Source: Istiophorus platypterus
Lineage: Eukaryota; Chordata; Actinopteri; Istiophoriformes; Istiophoridae
DNA: 64,000 bases
Reading direction: 5' to 3'
NCBI GenBank assembly: GCA_016859345.1
Contig: CM029126.1
Span: 14,067,027-14,131,026 of the forward strand
Shown here: piece after piece, positions 25,001 to 35,470 of the stretch
Layout of the letters: each line of letters starts with the position of its first letter
Numbering within the stretch: position 1 is the stretch's first letter
Translations under genes and position numbers: made by a program
Notes under the pieces: model-generated
What the model was told of the DNA's origin: nothing
The model's input: the letters and a program-made list of their open reading frames with translations, nothing else
The model's database searches: none

Positions 25001-28000
25001 ACAAAGTGCTGACTAGTCGGAGATCATCCGATGTGCTCTGCATGCTAAGCCCTGACTAATCTAATTGGCTCATCTGTTGCTGAAATCTAAAACCAGTCCT
25101 ACATGGATCCATATAATGCATGCGTGTCCTGCTGTTTACGTCGTAACAGTTAATCCCATAAGAGTGAAAGATGGGCTGGACAACTTTGGAGCAGTTTATG
25201 GTGATGAGAACACCAGTGGTTGGGGAATTTGAATAAGCTCCATGCTTTCCACTATAGAGTCATCAAGGGAAGAGGGAGTGCCAAAATGTCTTGCCACTGG
25301 CTGCCATGGTGATGAAAGCTGGTGTTTTTTTCCTTTTTGTTTGGTAATGAAACAACACCATCATCCACTCTCTCACCCTGCCAGTTCTCAACTCTTTTGA
25401 GGCTGTAAACAGTAGTTACCAGTCATTGAGAATTAGCTGAAGAGATGAGGGATGACTCAGTTCTGCTCAGTATTGTGACAGTTTTGCTAGTCTTCACTGA
25501 GTTCAGCCACTCAGGCTTTGGGCTAGATGAGTAAATAATACAGCAGCAGGCCTCCCTCTCATTATCTTCCTTTGTGGATAAGATGGATTTGGACAGTGTG
25601 TCCTTCAGAAAGAACTGCCACTATTGTTGCCAGTGTGTTTAAATCAAGTGCAACTTGCATTGTAAGAGAATCTTTGTTTGTTAGTGTCCTAACCTCAACC
25701 CAAAGTGCTTTCACAAGAGTTACATTTATGTTACATAACTAATATACTGAATATGACCAGTGAAAAGTTTCTCAGATATTCATTCATTATAAATAGTATA
25801 AAAAAACAAACAAAAAATCATGAACATTATTGTACTTGAAATGTCATAGATGTGATCAAGAAAGGCCCCGATTTTATTACTAATGGCGTTTACTCCCTAT
25901 ACTTTTTAACTAATGGCTGAACTGGTTGACTTTTCACTGCATCTGTCTATAATAAAACCCTAATTAAGAGTCTCATTGCCAGTAATTCTGACTCAGAGCA
26001 CCCAATTTTCAACCTTCTATGACATCAACATGCCCGCTGTGAAAAAGATTTATGGTTCATAAAAACGGGAACACTCTAAGGGGTTGTTCAGACTGCCATC
26101 CCAAATCCGTATTTTGGCATATCGATATTGTATCCGGATTGAATTTATAAAGTTTGGACAGCAAAAAAAACCCTAATTTTTGAAATGCAATTTCAACAGG
26201 ATTTCTATAGATGTGTCTGAGTCTGGACACACTGACCATGCAAATCAGATTTCAGTCTTTTACTGAATAAATGACCAAATACAAAAGGCCCCTAAAACAA
26301 GCGAAAAATCAGCAAGGAAGATACTGCTGATATATGGGGTCCAGAGGCCCGTACTATGAAGCAAGTTCAACTTACCCAGGATATCTTTTCTTTATATGGC
26401 TTGACTGAGCCCAACACTGGCCATACTGGATAACCATCTTTTTTATACAGGTTATCAGCTGGCTCGGTCAACTCTGGGTTTTCCTGTCCGGCTATGAGCA
26501 TATCCATGTTAAATAGGCAAAGTTATAAATTACAAGCAATGTTGACAGAACCATGAAAAAAGTACTGTGATACATGCAGGTAAAGGGTTATAGCAACATC
26601 CAAAAGTGATATTCAACGGTGTAAAATGTAAAGAATAAGATCACAACCAGAATAGCAATGAAAAACTAGAAATATTATTCCAATTATTACAGTGACACTA
26701 TTGTAAGGAATGATTAAGTTGCCTACTGAGTGAGTATTTTGGCTCTTTTGTCTGACGATGAACAAACTATTATAAATATGTAATTCAGAAAATAAAAAGT
26801 TAATGTCAGACTTCTGCTATTGCCATAGCTGAGAAGAGAGTAGAGAAGAAAAGTAGTACATGTCTGATGTGGTCATACTGATTGGCGTGTTCATCTACAA
26901 TCAAGGGAATTCTTCCAAAAATTATGTTGATAATCTTTCTAATAGAAGACATCAGAGGGTTTAGTTTTGTTTTCCAATTATCTTTACAGAGTCTTCTTGT
27001 GTTATTTTGAGCTGCAGTGATAGAATTAGAGTGTAAACTCATCAGTGATGTTCAGAATACTGTTGGGAATCAAATAATCTTTGTGTAAATGAAATGAAGA
27101 TATAATAGTTTTATGTGGTTATTTAGTGTTATAATCTCTCCCTCTGTTAGAGGCTCTGTTTTAAAACCAGAGTGACAGATGGAAGGCCTCAAACAGCAAA
27201 ATCATTCAACTGATCTTTCAAAATATCTGTTGCCCTTTATTATGCGTCATTTTATTGTAAACTCTTTCTTCGACTATGGGATCCTGTAGGAATGACGACT
27301 CTAATTTTCCAGCGATCCAGTTGGCCAGTAGTTGGGCTGCTGACAGGTTTTGATTTGACCCTCTGATGTTAATTCGCTCCTGTGTAGATTAGGTGTGCAG
27401 CACAAGTTATCATGGCAATGCACCCTGGTAAGAAGTGAACAAGCATCGTAAACCTGAAGTCATCTCGCTAACCACAAATCATAATCTTCACAGTACAGGC
27501 CTCTGGACCTCAGCCAGTCATTTAAATTAATATTTAATATTAACATTTTGAAAGGATTAAGGTTTAAAAAATGATTTTGATTTTTATTTATTTGGAGCTC
27601 TACATATAAAAAGTCTCAAAATGTAACTTGAACTGTGTTTGAAAACAGAGCCAAAACAACAGCATGTCTGTCCCGCTAATTACAAAGTACATTATAATTG
27701 TTTTCAAAATTTTTACATATATTATCTTCTGCCTGTCTTCTTTTTGTTCACAGCTAACGGAGTTAAACACATTCTTCCTCAAGCACATTTTTGTCTTTCC
27801 CGCAAGCCATGCTCTTAGCTGGTGTCGTATCCTGTTCATTGGCATCATCACAGCTCCAACAGTGAGGTGAAAACACAGTTTTATTAGCAGTGAACTGATC
27901 TCTAGGAACTGTTAATGACAGCAACATTTACATACTGCGTTTTTTTGGGGGTTTTTTTTTTTTTTTAAATCTTGCACATTTTCATGTGCTATTTTGACAG

Positions 28001-30166
28001 TTGGAGAAAATTGCCAGGTAGTAGAAACTGCAGTTTGGATTTGTTAACGTTTGCAATGTGTTTGTTTGTTTTTGCCTTAGGCAGTATTATGCATACCTTA
28101 CGGACACACAGTGCAAGAGAGTTGGGACCCAGTGTTGGGTGTTTGGGTAAGTTAAACCTATTTTGGAAAAAAAAAACTGTTATAAATTGTAGCCCTGACT
28201 AGAGCCTTTTTAAAGTAAGACTCCATAAATCAGCTGTACCACACTGCATATTTATGCATGAACTGAAGTGTATTTGTGGTGTCACATAGCCACGGGCAGT
28301 GAGGACAGATGAGGCAGTTGATGTTAACTGTTATGGATATTAACTGATCTACTGATTTAGGAGGCCCAAACTGTCAGGCAGCTGACCTATAACAGGAATG
28401 TTATTATCCACCAATGTGATAAATTTCACTGAGCTAATGATAATATGTTTACATCAATGAGCAGAGTGCTGTCCTCAGGTAAAAGCCACATATGAGCATA
28501 TTTGTTCTGAGCTATCTTTTCCTGTTTAGTTGAAAATTTACTGCAGTTTCAGTTGTGTGTGTTTGCCCCCCCCCCTTCCTTCACAGGGCAATAGCCTTTC
28601 TGGAGGCCTTGGCCTGTATTAAGTTTGGACAGGACTTGTTCTCAAAAACCCAGATCCTCTATGTCATCCTCTGGCTGCTGTGTTTGGTAAGAGTGACATG
28701 CATTTCTGTATCAGAGTGATTAACAGCAGGTGTCTGCAGTTAAAAGCTTCTGGCTTAACTCTGCCACCAGAACAACATGATTTTTCACATATATCTTTCC
28801 ATGACAAAACTTTTGACATCAAAAAGTGCTGTAAGTTATTGTTTATGGATTATCCATGAGTCATTAATCATTCTGTTTTACCTTCTCTTAGGCCTTCATT
28901 ACATTCCTATGCCTATATGGAATGGTGTGGTATGCTGAAAATTATGGTCCAAGAGAAAAGGTATGTTTATTTCTTTAGATTTAGTAGGTGTCTTTGGCCC
29001 TGTTAAGTCTGTCATATAGTTTATTACAAAAACCAATTGATGTTGGTCCTCGTTCAAAATTATCTTAGACTTGTCAGGGATACATTACATGTCCTGGGAA
29101 GTGTTTGCTGAAGGAATTGGTTAGAATATGTGTTTGCTTAGTACCCTAAGGCAATGCTGGTTTACACACCCCCACAGAAGCCTCTCTTGGATATGCACCT
29201 CTTTATGTAAATGTGAACACAATTTTACATGTTGTTCTCATGTCTGAATAAGCACTTTTGTAATTTTCTCATAACATTCACAACATCAATCTCACCATGC
29301 TGAACCCAGTATTATTTTTCATAAAATTTCCAAAAAGAGAGCACTAGGGGAAACAAACCCAGTTGATTTTTAACTTTGCGGTCTGGTTAAAAAAAAAAAA
29401 AAGTAAGCAAACAAACAGATAAAAATAGATAACAACCTTGTACAACCAAAATAATATTCAAACCAGCAGCCACTCCCTGTATATTTATTATTTTTCGTCA
29501 TCACTGTACATTATTCCGTGGTTGAAATTGTGAGTTTCCAACAAACTCTTTACATACAGCCTCTGAGCAGATAGGAATGAATGTGACTGTCAGCCAGCAG
29601 AATGAGAATTTCTGCTGCCCGCTATCTAATAAATCATGAGAATGATGATGATTGCATGTGTGAATAAAGCCACAACAAACACTTACGTAATGGACAGCTT
29701 CTGTGTGTCTGAGTTACAAAAAGCCATCACTCACTGGGGACAGCTAGCTTTTCTACACTCCCTATCCAGTTAATGGAATGTGTGTCACGTGTCTGAACCT
29801 CCTCTCCTCTCACAGAGCCTCTCAGAATGTGAGGACAGTAATTACACAGATTCTGCTGACCATGAGTTTGAAGTATTTAAAGGTACAGTGACTTAACTAT
29901 AATTTATCAACCACATGAAAAGCTTGATAAAAGCATACATCAATCTTGAGCTATTATCCTTTAAAGGCCTGACCGCTAGTATTTGGAATAGTGTTTTACT
30001 TATACTGTAAATGTGCAAAGTCCAGTTGCTTTTTTTAATAAACCCATTATCATGTGATCATCATGTTCCAGGAGAGACTGAGGTAGATGGAGAAAGCCCT
30101 CCAGTCAGACGGAGAGGAAAGGGCTCGGGAAAGACCAAATCCATCAACGGCCTGGATGGCCAGTAA
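22009..30166 (+). CDS. ptdss1: phosphatidylserine synthase 1
   Basis: ER enzyme, enriched at mitochondria-associated membranes, that exchanges the choline of phosphatidylcholine for serine to make phosphatidylserine. The 13 coding exons join without frame error: 22009-22190, 22728-22819, 23222-23266, 23361-23485, 23604-23762, 24018-24169, 24820-24961, 27754-27866, 28081-28146, 28587-28686, 28892-28960, 29816-29882, 30072-30166. The product is 468 residues against 473 in human PTDSS1, with very high identity (for example [58 protein letters not shown]). Multiple hydrophobic spans fit the polytopic fold. The equivalents of human Leu265, Pro269 and Gln353, mutated in Lenz-Majewski syndrome, keep the normal residue. 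The tail is basic and divergent. The conserved MASxxxSxTLSKDD start supports ATG 22009. A teleost a/b duplicate cannot be told apart here. Confidence 0.97.
22410..22434 (+). repeat. (GTT)n microsatellite
   Basis: About eight GTT units in intron 1 of ptdss1. Confidence 0.93.
26070..26300. mobile_element. decayed interspersed repeat fragment in ptdss1 intron 7
   Basis: A stretch beginning TTCAGACTGCCATCCCAAAT, with repeated 'cagactg', 'aaatc' and 'tccggatt' words, resembles a non-autonomous DNA element common in fish. I found no matching inverted end, so the limits are approximate. Confidence 0.35.
26336..27512. mobile_element. non-autonomous DNA transposon with terminal inverted repeats
   Basis: The left end, 26336-26361, and the reverse complement of the right end, 27487-27512, agree at 23 of 26 positions. 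Both share GGTCCAGAGGCC followed by GTACT and TGAAG. The element is about 1.18 kb and lies entirely within intron 7 of ptdss1. The interior has no transposase frame that I recognise, only short open frames such as minus strand 26806-27042. I recognise both ends as part of a repeat common in fish. The superfamily is uncertain: there is no clear target-site duplication, and the CAGAGG core recalls hAT ends. Confidence 0.72.
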
Positions 30167-31720
30167 GAAATGGATCCAGAGAGTGTTGAGCGACTCCTGA
30201 ACTCGCCACAAGGAGCCAGATGTTAAGGATCACAGGTTGAATAGGCGGTTAAGATATGACCACACTCCCGGGTGTAAGCCGCCACTTATTGTAGAGGGAG
30301 TGGAGACAGGACAGACCAATTGGATGAACAGGTCCATGCAGTGTTCTTAGGAGTGGGCTGAGACTTAGACTACAGAGATGCACACAACACTGTGTGCTGT
30401 TGTCATAAAAGCTCCTAAACCACTGGTCACAGGTTTTTTTGTGTATGTGTGATGAGAGAGTGAAATAGTGGTATTTTGTGTGTGTGTGAGAGAGAAAAAG
30501 GTGGCAATAAAAACAGCCCATTTCTAGATGTGACTGCATGATCACTGTAGCTGATAAACTTTAATTTACAAACATTTATCCTATGATAAAGTATATCATT
30601 GATGGTTAATGTACATTTGACTGGCTTAGACAGCCTCGACTCCAGTATGTTTAACACACCCAATGCATTTCAATGTTGGAAGCAGTTATGTAGAATTTAT
30701 CACATTAATCAGAGCCTCTACATTTATAGCACAGAAACGCTTAAGTCTCTTTATTTAGTACCTGTCATAGATCGTTATTTTACATCATAGATGCTCACAT
30801 TTGCTCCGTGTTTATAATTTGAATGTGGACAGGATTTCAACTCAAGACGGCTTTAGCTCGATAGGATTGTCGCCTGAGGTTTGTGTTTGACCTGGAACAA
30901 AGCGGAGCACAGTTTAAGCACTTTTCAGAATGTTTTCTTGGAAATACTGTACATTTTGTAATGTTTTGAGTATTTTGTGAACCGTTGTGACCTTGAGTGA
31001 TTTTACTCTCTCCCTGTCCATCTGTGGCTGCTATCTTGTTTTGTTTTTGGGTTTTTTTTGTTTTTTACTGTACTGATAATGGAGGGCAATTACTCAAATT
31101 CCTGCATGTGTCGTCAGGCTCTTCCTGTCTGTGTGCAGGTTGTTTTGTTTCACTGTCAACCTTGTTACCGCATATATTGCATTTGCATGGCTGTGTCAAA
31201 TCAAGTGTTTTAGTGGGAAAATGTTAAGAGGAGCCAACACATCTTTGTATTACACACACCAGGATGCCAGTATTGTTATTTTTATGTCTCGCTGTATTTG
31301 TAACATTTTAATTCACCCCTTGTGCCTGTTTGCATGCTCTATTTTTATTCTTAGCTTTTCTCAGTTTGTATTAAGACTAAATTTGGGCTTTTTGTGTTTG
31401 ATTTTTCTGCCGTTACTTTCATTCACTCTGTCAGTTTCATCCCAGTACAGATGTATTCCCCATAATCTTTGACAATCCAGACATTGACCTCTGTGGAATG
31501 GACCAGGCTGCCGTGCTACAGTAGACACTATATAGGGTACATTGTCTCTGGATGTAGGAATCATTTGCCAAAAACAATTCCACTGAAAATTACTTGTGCT
31601 GTTCTTTTTCACTGTGAAATAGTGAAACATATTAAAATGTTTTACTTCTCCTCTTAAACCCTTTGTGAGTTATTGTTGAAAGGATCTGCAGAAGCACCAC
31701 GCTTACACTTTACTTTCAAC

Positions 31721-31726
31721 AATAAA
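31721..31726 (+). terminator. polyadenylation signal of ptdss1
   Basis: AATAAA about 1.55 kb after the ptdss1 stop, with an alternative ATTAAA at 31631-31636. The stretch 30167-31720 is therefore probably its 3' untranslated region. I see no other gene in it. Confidence 0.5.
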
Positions 31727-32370
31727 TGTCTTTATTTTACTTATTTAAAATTCTCTTTGTACTTGCTGTCACATTTACACAGGTAGGACGCAGACTGTAT
31801 TCTTAATAACAGGAAATCATGAATGACCTTGCTTTACCCCTGAAGAGCACCCTGCTGCAGCAAAGGAGGGCCAGATTGGCTGATTCAAACACTGCATGTT
31901 TCAGATCAGATTGCACTCTGCCTGTGCACCATGAAACTCAGACTGAAATAGCTTCCTCATGCTGACCTATAACAACATGTATTTAAAGGTACAGTTGATG
32001 TTCCCTTGGAAAAAGACAGCAGTAAATGTCATAGTCCGAAACATGAACAGCAGCAGCAGGGGTACGGCCAGAAATTCAGTCTGCTGAGAGAGAAACCCTT
32101 GAACCATCAGCATGTTTCACCCCACAGTGAGTATTAAGGCACTTTGCAATATTATGTAACACCTGTTATAGTTAGTGGCTTTGAATCCAGCCACATATCT
32201 CTCTAATTTAATACTAAATATACATATAAAATCAGAGTACTCTGCTGACTGTGCTCTGGGAAGGCCGCATTGTTCCAGAACAGCGACTCTTGACTGTTTA
32301 ACCTCTCCAAATTGTGTCTAATTTGATTTCCACAGGGGGGCAGCAGAGAGCCTCAGTGCTATGCAAAAAT
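31727..32370. other. intergenic spacer between ptdss1 and nhlrc1
   Basis: No coding exon or repeat is recognised. The 3' part is likely nhlrc1 promoter. Confidence 0.5.
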
Positions 32371-32380
32371 GTCACGTGAT
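32371..32380. promoter_or_regulatory. CLEAR-like E-box upstream of nhlrc1
   Basis: GTCACGTGAT matches nine of ten positions of the CLEAR palindrome GTCACGTGAC, bound by TFEB/MITF-type bHLH-Zip factors, and contains the USF E-box CACGTG. It lies 190 bases before the nhlrc1 ATG, so it is in a promoter-proximal position. Function is inferred. Confidence 0.45.
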
Positions 32381-32569
32381 CTGGGCCTAGGCACAGGACG
32401 TGTGTGTACTCAAAAATCTTGCAGTGCAATGCTTTCTCAGCCCTCTCTTCATCATCTGCCCCATCTCTCTTAATTTTCCAGCCTTTTCTTTTTCGTTTTC
32501 CTGAGCCTCTGTCTATCCGCGTCAGCTGAAAGTCTCTGTGCGCTTTGAGAACATCGGGATATTTCAGTC

Positions 32570-33856
32570 ATGGCCATGAGTCCTGGTTCCCGGAGCCTTG
32601 GGAGCCTTGGGAGCCTGAGTCCTGAGGGGATTCTGAGGGAGATCCAGGTCAATTTGCTGGAGTGTAAAGTCTGCTTCGAGAAGTTCTGCACTCAGCAGAG
32701 GGAGCGCAGGCCGCAGAACCTTTCCTGTGGCCATGTACTCTGTCTGGAATGCATCACAGTTCTGTCCCACCCTCTCCTGAGGAAGCTGGAGTGCCCGTTC
32801 TGTCGACAGCTGTGCAGTGTTGACAACACCTCCCACTGCCAGGTTCTTAGTGACCTCCAGGAGCTGCTGTTGTCATGGAGTCCCACATCCTCCGTGCTTC
32901 CTCACAGGGTGGCAAAAGGAGGTTTTAGCTTGGCTACAGGTCTGACATCCACAGCTCTGCACTTCCATAGAGCTTTTGGAGGTTGGGGGACTCTTATTAA
33001 CCCAACTGGGATAGCAGTTTTAGGGTCCTCAGGGACAATAGTGGTGGTACATGACGGAGAAAAGAGGGTGATGGTGTTCAGTCCACAGGGCAGGAAGCTG
33101 CACAATTTTGGGCGAAGAGGACAAACCAGTAGACAGATCTGGTACCCAGTGGATGTAGCGGTGACTCCATGTGGTTACGTGGTGGTGACTGATGCAGGAG
33201 ATAAAGCTGTGAAGGTTTTCACTTCCCGAGGGAACTACGTGTTGACGGTCAAGGATTCCTTCCAGATGCCCTGGGGTGTGGACACAGACAGCTATGGGCA
33301 CATTCTAGTCTCAGACATCCAGGCCGGCACACTGTTTCATATAAACGTGGACTATAGCCAAGGTGTTACTCTGGAGCATCATAGATCGATTTCTGACCTC
33401 CAGCGTCCAAAAGCAGTGGCCTGCTGTCGAGTGACTGGGAACATTGCAGTGATGGAGCACTTAGCCGATGATACACATCCAATAGAGAGGCACCAGCACA
33501 CAAGGCTGAAGGTGTTTACCAAAGACTTCCACCTCCTCTATCAGACAGACAGTTTCAGCCTAAGCCTGCGGTCCAGAGTGGGGCTGAACATGTCTGGTGT
33601 GGCATTCGACAGAGACGGAGATGTGATTGTGACTGACACCAAGCAGGGGATGATTTGGATTTTAGGGAAGCTTCAGGACGGCCCGGTCCTGACTCCTCTT
33701 GTGGGGGACCAACTTATCCACCCGGTTGGACTGGTATCACTGAACAACATGCTCATCATTCTGGACAGCGGAGACCATGCAGTAAAGATTTACTCTGCTA
33801 AATTAGATCCTGGACCCATGATTGTGTCCACACCCCACGGCATAGCTCATGTATGA
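32570..33856 (+). CDS. nhlrc1: E3 ubiquitin-protein ligase NHLRC1 (malin), single exon
   Basis: Malin pairs with the glycogen phosphatase laforin and ubiquitinates glycogen-metabolism proteins. Human loss causes Lafora progressive myoclonus epilepsy. The 428-residue frame is intronless, as in mammals (human 395). A C3HC4 RING is complete: Cys32, Cys35, Cys53, His55, Cys58, Cys61, Cys75 and Cys78. From about residue 110 to the end there are repeated NHL (beta-propeller) units, seen as NPTGIAVLGSSGTIVVVHDG, YPVDVAVTPCGYVVVTDAGD, NMSGVAFDRDGDVIVTDT and HPVGLVSLNNMLIILDSGDH. ATG 32570 has G at -3 and G at +4, and a second ATG follows two codons later. The neighbouring kif13a matches human order at 6p22.3. 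No coding defect is seen. Confidence 0.96.
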   Translation: MAMSPGSRSLGSLGSLSPEGILREIQVNLLECKVCFEKFCTQQRERRPQNLSCGHVLCLECITVLSHPLLRKLECPFCRQLCSVDNTSHCQVLSDLQELLLSWSPTSSVLPHRVAKGGFSLATGLTSTALHFHRAFGGWGTLINPTGIAVLGSSGTIVVVHDGEKRVMVFSPQGRKLHNFGRRGQTSRQIWYPVDVAVTPCGYVVVTDAGDKAVKVFTSRGNYVLTVKDSFQMPWGVDTDSYGHILVSDIQAGTLFHINVDYSQGVTLEHHRSISDLQRPKAVACCRVTGNIAVMEHLADDTHPIERHQHTRLKVFTKDFHLLYQTDSFSLSLRSRVGLNMSGVAFDRDGDVIVTDTKQGMIWILGKLQDGPVLTPLVGDQLIHPVGLVSLNNMLIILDSGDHAVKIYSAKLDPGPMIVSTPHGIAHV

Positions 33857-34057
33857 ACAGGAGTGAGGCGAGGCTTATCATATTATGATGTGATGAGGTC
33901 ACCTGGTGATACTATCTAAAAATATAAGTATAGTTTTACATTGAATAAGAAAAATGTGAACATAATGAGTACTAAAGCCTAACTTCTGCTTTGTAGTATT
34001 GGTTGTGCAAGCAAGTCTAGCTAATGTTTTTCTCTCCTTAATATACCAGCTTTTGAA

Positions 34058-34063
34058 AATAAA
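34058..34063 (+). terminator. polyadenylation signal of nhlrc1
   Basis: AATAAA about 200 bases after the nhlrc1 stop codon. Confidence 0.55.
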
Positions 34064-34390
34064 TTGTATATTTTATGAATACATAACGCAATACATTAGT
34101 TTCCCAACCAGTTACCCCAAAAACAATCTGAGGGGTCACAAAATGATTAAGGGCATAAGAAATAAAAGCTTTAATTAATTGATAAAACGGTTAATGTTTC
34201 CTGATTTTGTTGTTTTCTTGTAAAACACTTGATACTTCAGACTTTCTGGGAACTTAAAAAAACATTGAAAGGTCACACTTGGCTGAAAAGCTCCTTCATT
34301 TTATTGTGGTAACAGGTAACATTTCAAAAGATAGGGAACTACTTCTTAGCATAGCCATAGTTACTACTGAGTATACTCAATACTCACTTA

Positions 34391-34616
<226 letters not shown>

Positions 34617-34773
34617 GCACAAATATACAGTACTTGTTGGGGCCCATTGACTCCTGCCCCTAGTATTTCTACTACTATTGCAAACAACACAAGTGTCCAG
34701 TTATATTTTCAAGATTATTATTGATCTCATCTCAGCCTTTATGAAGAAAAAAATTGAAAGAAGAGTGGAACGA

Positions 34774-34850
34774 GTGTGTGTGTGTGTGTGTGTGTGCGTG
34801 TGTGTGTGTGTTTGTCTGTGTGTGTGTGTGTGTGTATGCGTGCGTGCGTG
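34774..34850. repeat. imperfect (TG)n microsatellite grading into TGCG
   Basis: TG repeats with two interruptions become TGCG and CGCG units near 34850. This alternating purine-pyrimidine tract directly borders the GC-rich kif13a promoter. Confidence 0.95.
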
Positions 34851-34929
34851 CTGCGCGCGTTACAAAGCGAGATGGACAAGGAGAAAAGCTTCTCATCTTT
34901 TTTTCGGGGGACAGTTTTTTAAAACTCCC

Positions 34930-35470
34930 TTCGCGATGAGCCCTCTTCTCCTCATCCTCACCTCCGGTCCGTCCGCCCGCGTCGCGTACCGTCGCTCCGT
35001 ATAAATCACCCCGTCACGCCGCCGCCGCCTCCGCCTCCGCCGCCGCCTCTCGCTCCCCGTCCCCCCCGGGTCTCGCCCCCCGACGGGCGGCGCGGCGCGG
35101 CGCGGCGCGGCGCGGCGCGCAGCCCCTCTCCCTCCTCCGCGGCTCGGCCGTCTCCAGTCTGCCAGAGGATCGCCCGTCGTGCTCCCAGCGGAAGATGGCG
35201 GTGGGGATGCTGTCCGGGGCCGGAGCAGAGCAATGGATTTGCACTAGAAGCGAACCCGGGTGGATATAAGAGGAAAGAAAAAGAAAATGAGCGCATTACC
35301 GTCTCTTCTTCCCGACGTCCGGACTCGTTTCGGGGCGTTTGAGTAGCTTCTGCTGCCCCTTTTTTTTTTTTTTTTTTCGCGGCAGAGATCCGGGCTTCTT
35401 GTCGGGGATTCGCAGGCGATACACTGATAGCTCAGCTCGTAGACAGGGTGGGAATGAAAAGTGGACAAAA
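34930..35470 (+). promoter_or_regulatory. kif13a: GC-rich promoter and 5' leader of kif13a
   Basis: This is the only strongly CpG-rich block in the window. It includes CCGCCG runs (35017-35050), about seven GGCGC units (35086-35120), TATAAAT at 35000-35006, and a YY1-type AAGATGGCGG at 35192-35201. It lies immediately before the kif13a start codon at 35471. The leader contains two short upstream open frames at 35195-35269 and 35287-35346. Confidence 0.7.

Noticed and set aside
30842..30900. tRNA-like GGCTTTAGCTCGATAGG followed by a box-B-like GTTTGACC
   Set aside because: No cloverleaf could be paired and no acceptor stem is present. It lies in the ptdss1 3' untranslated region.
35006..35296. 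Minus-strand frame rich in Arg, Ala and Gly
   Set aside because: An artefact of the GC-rich kif13a promoter, where stop codons are rare.
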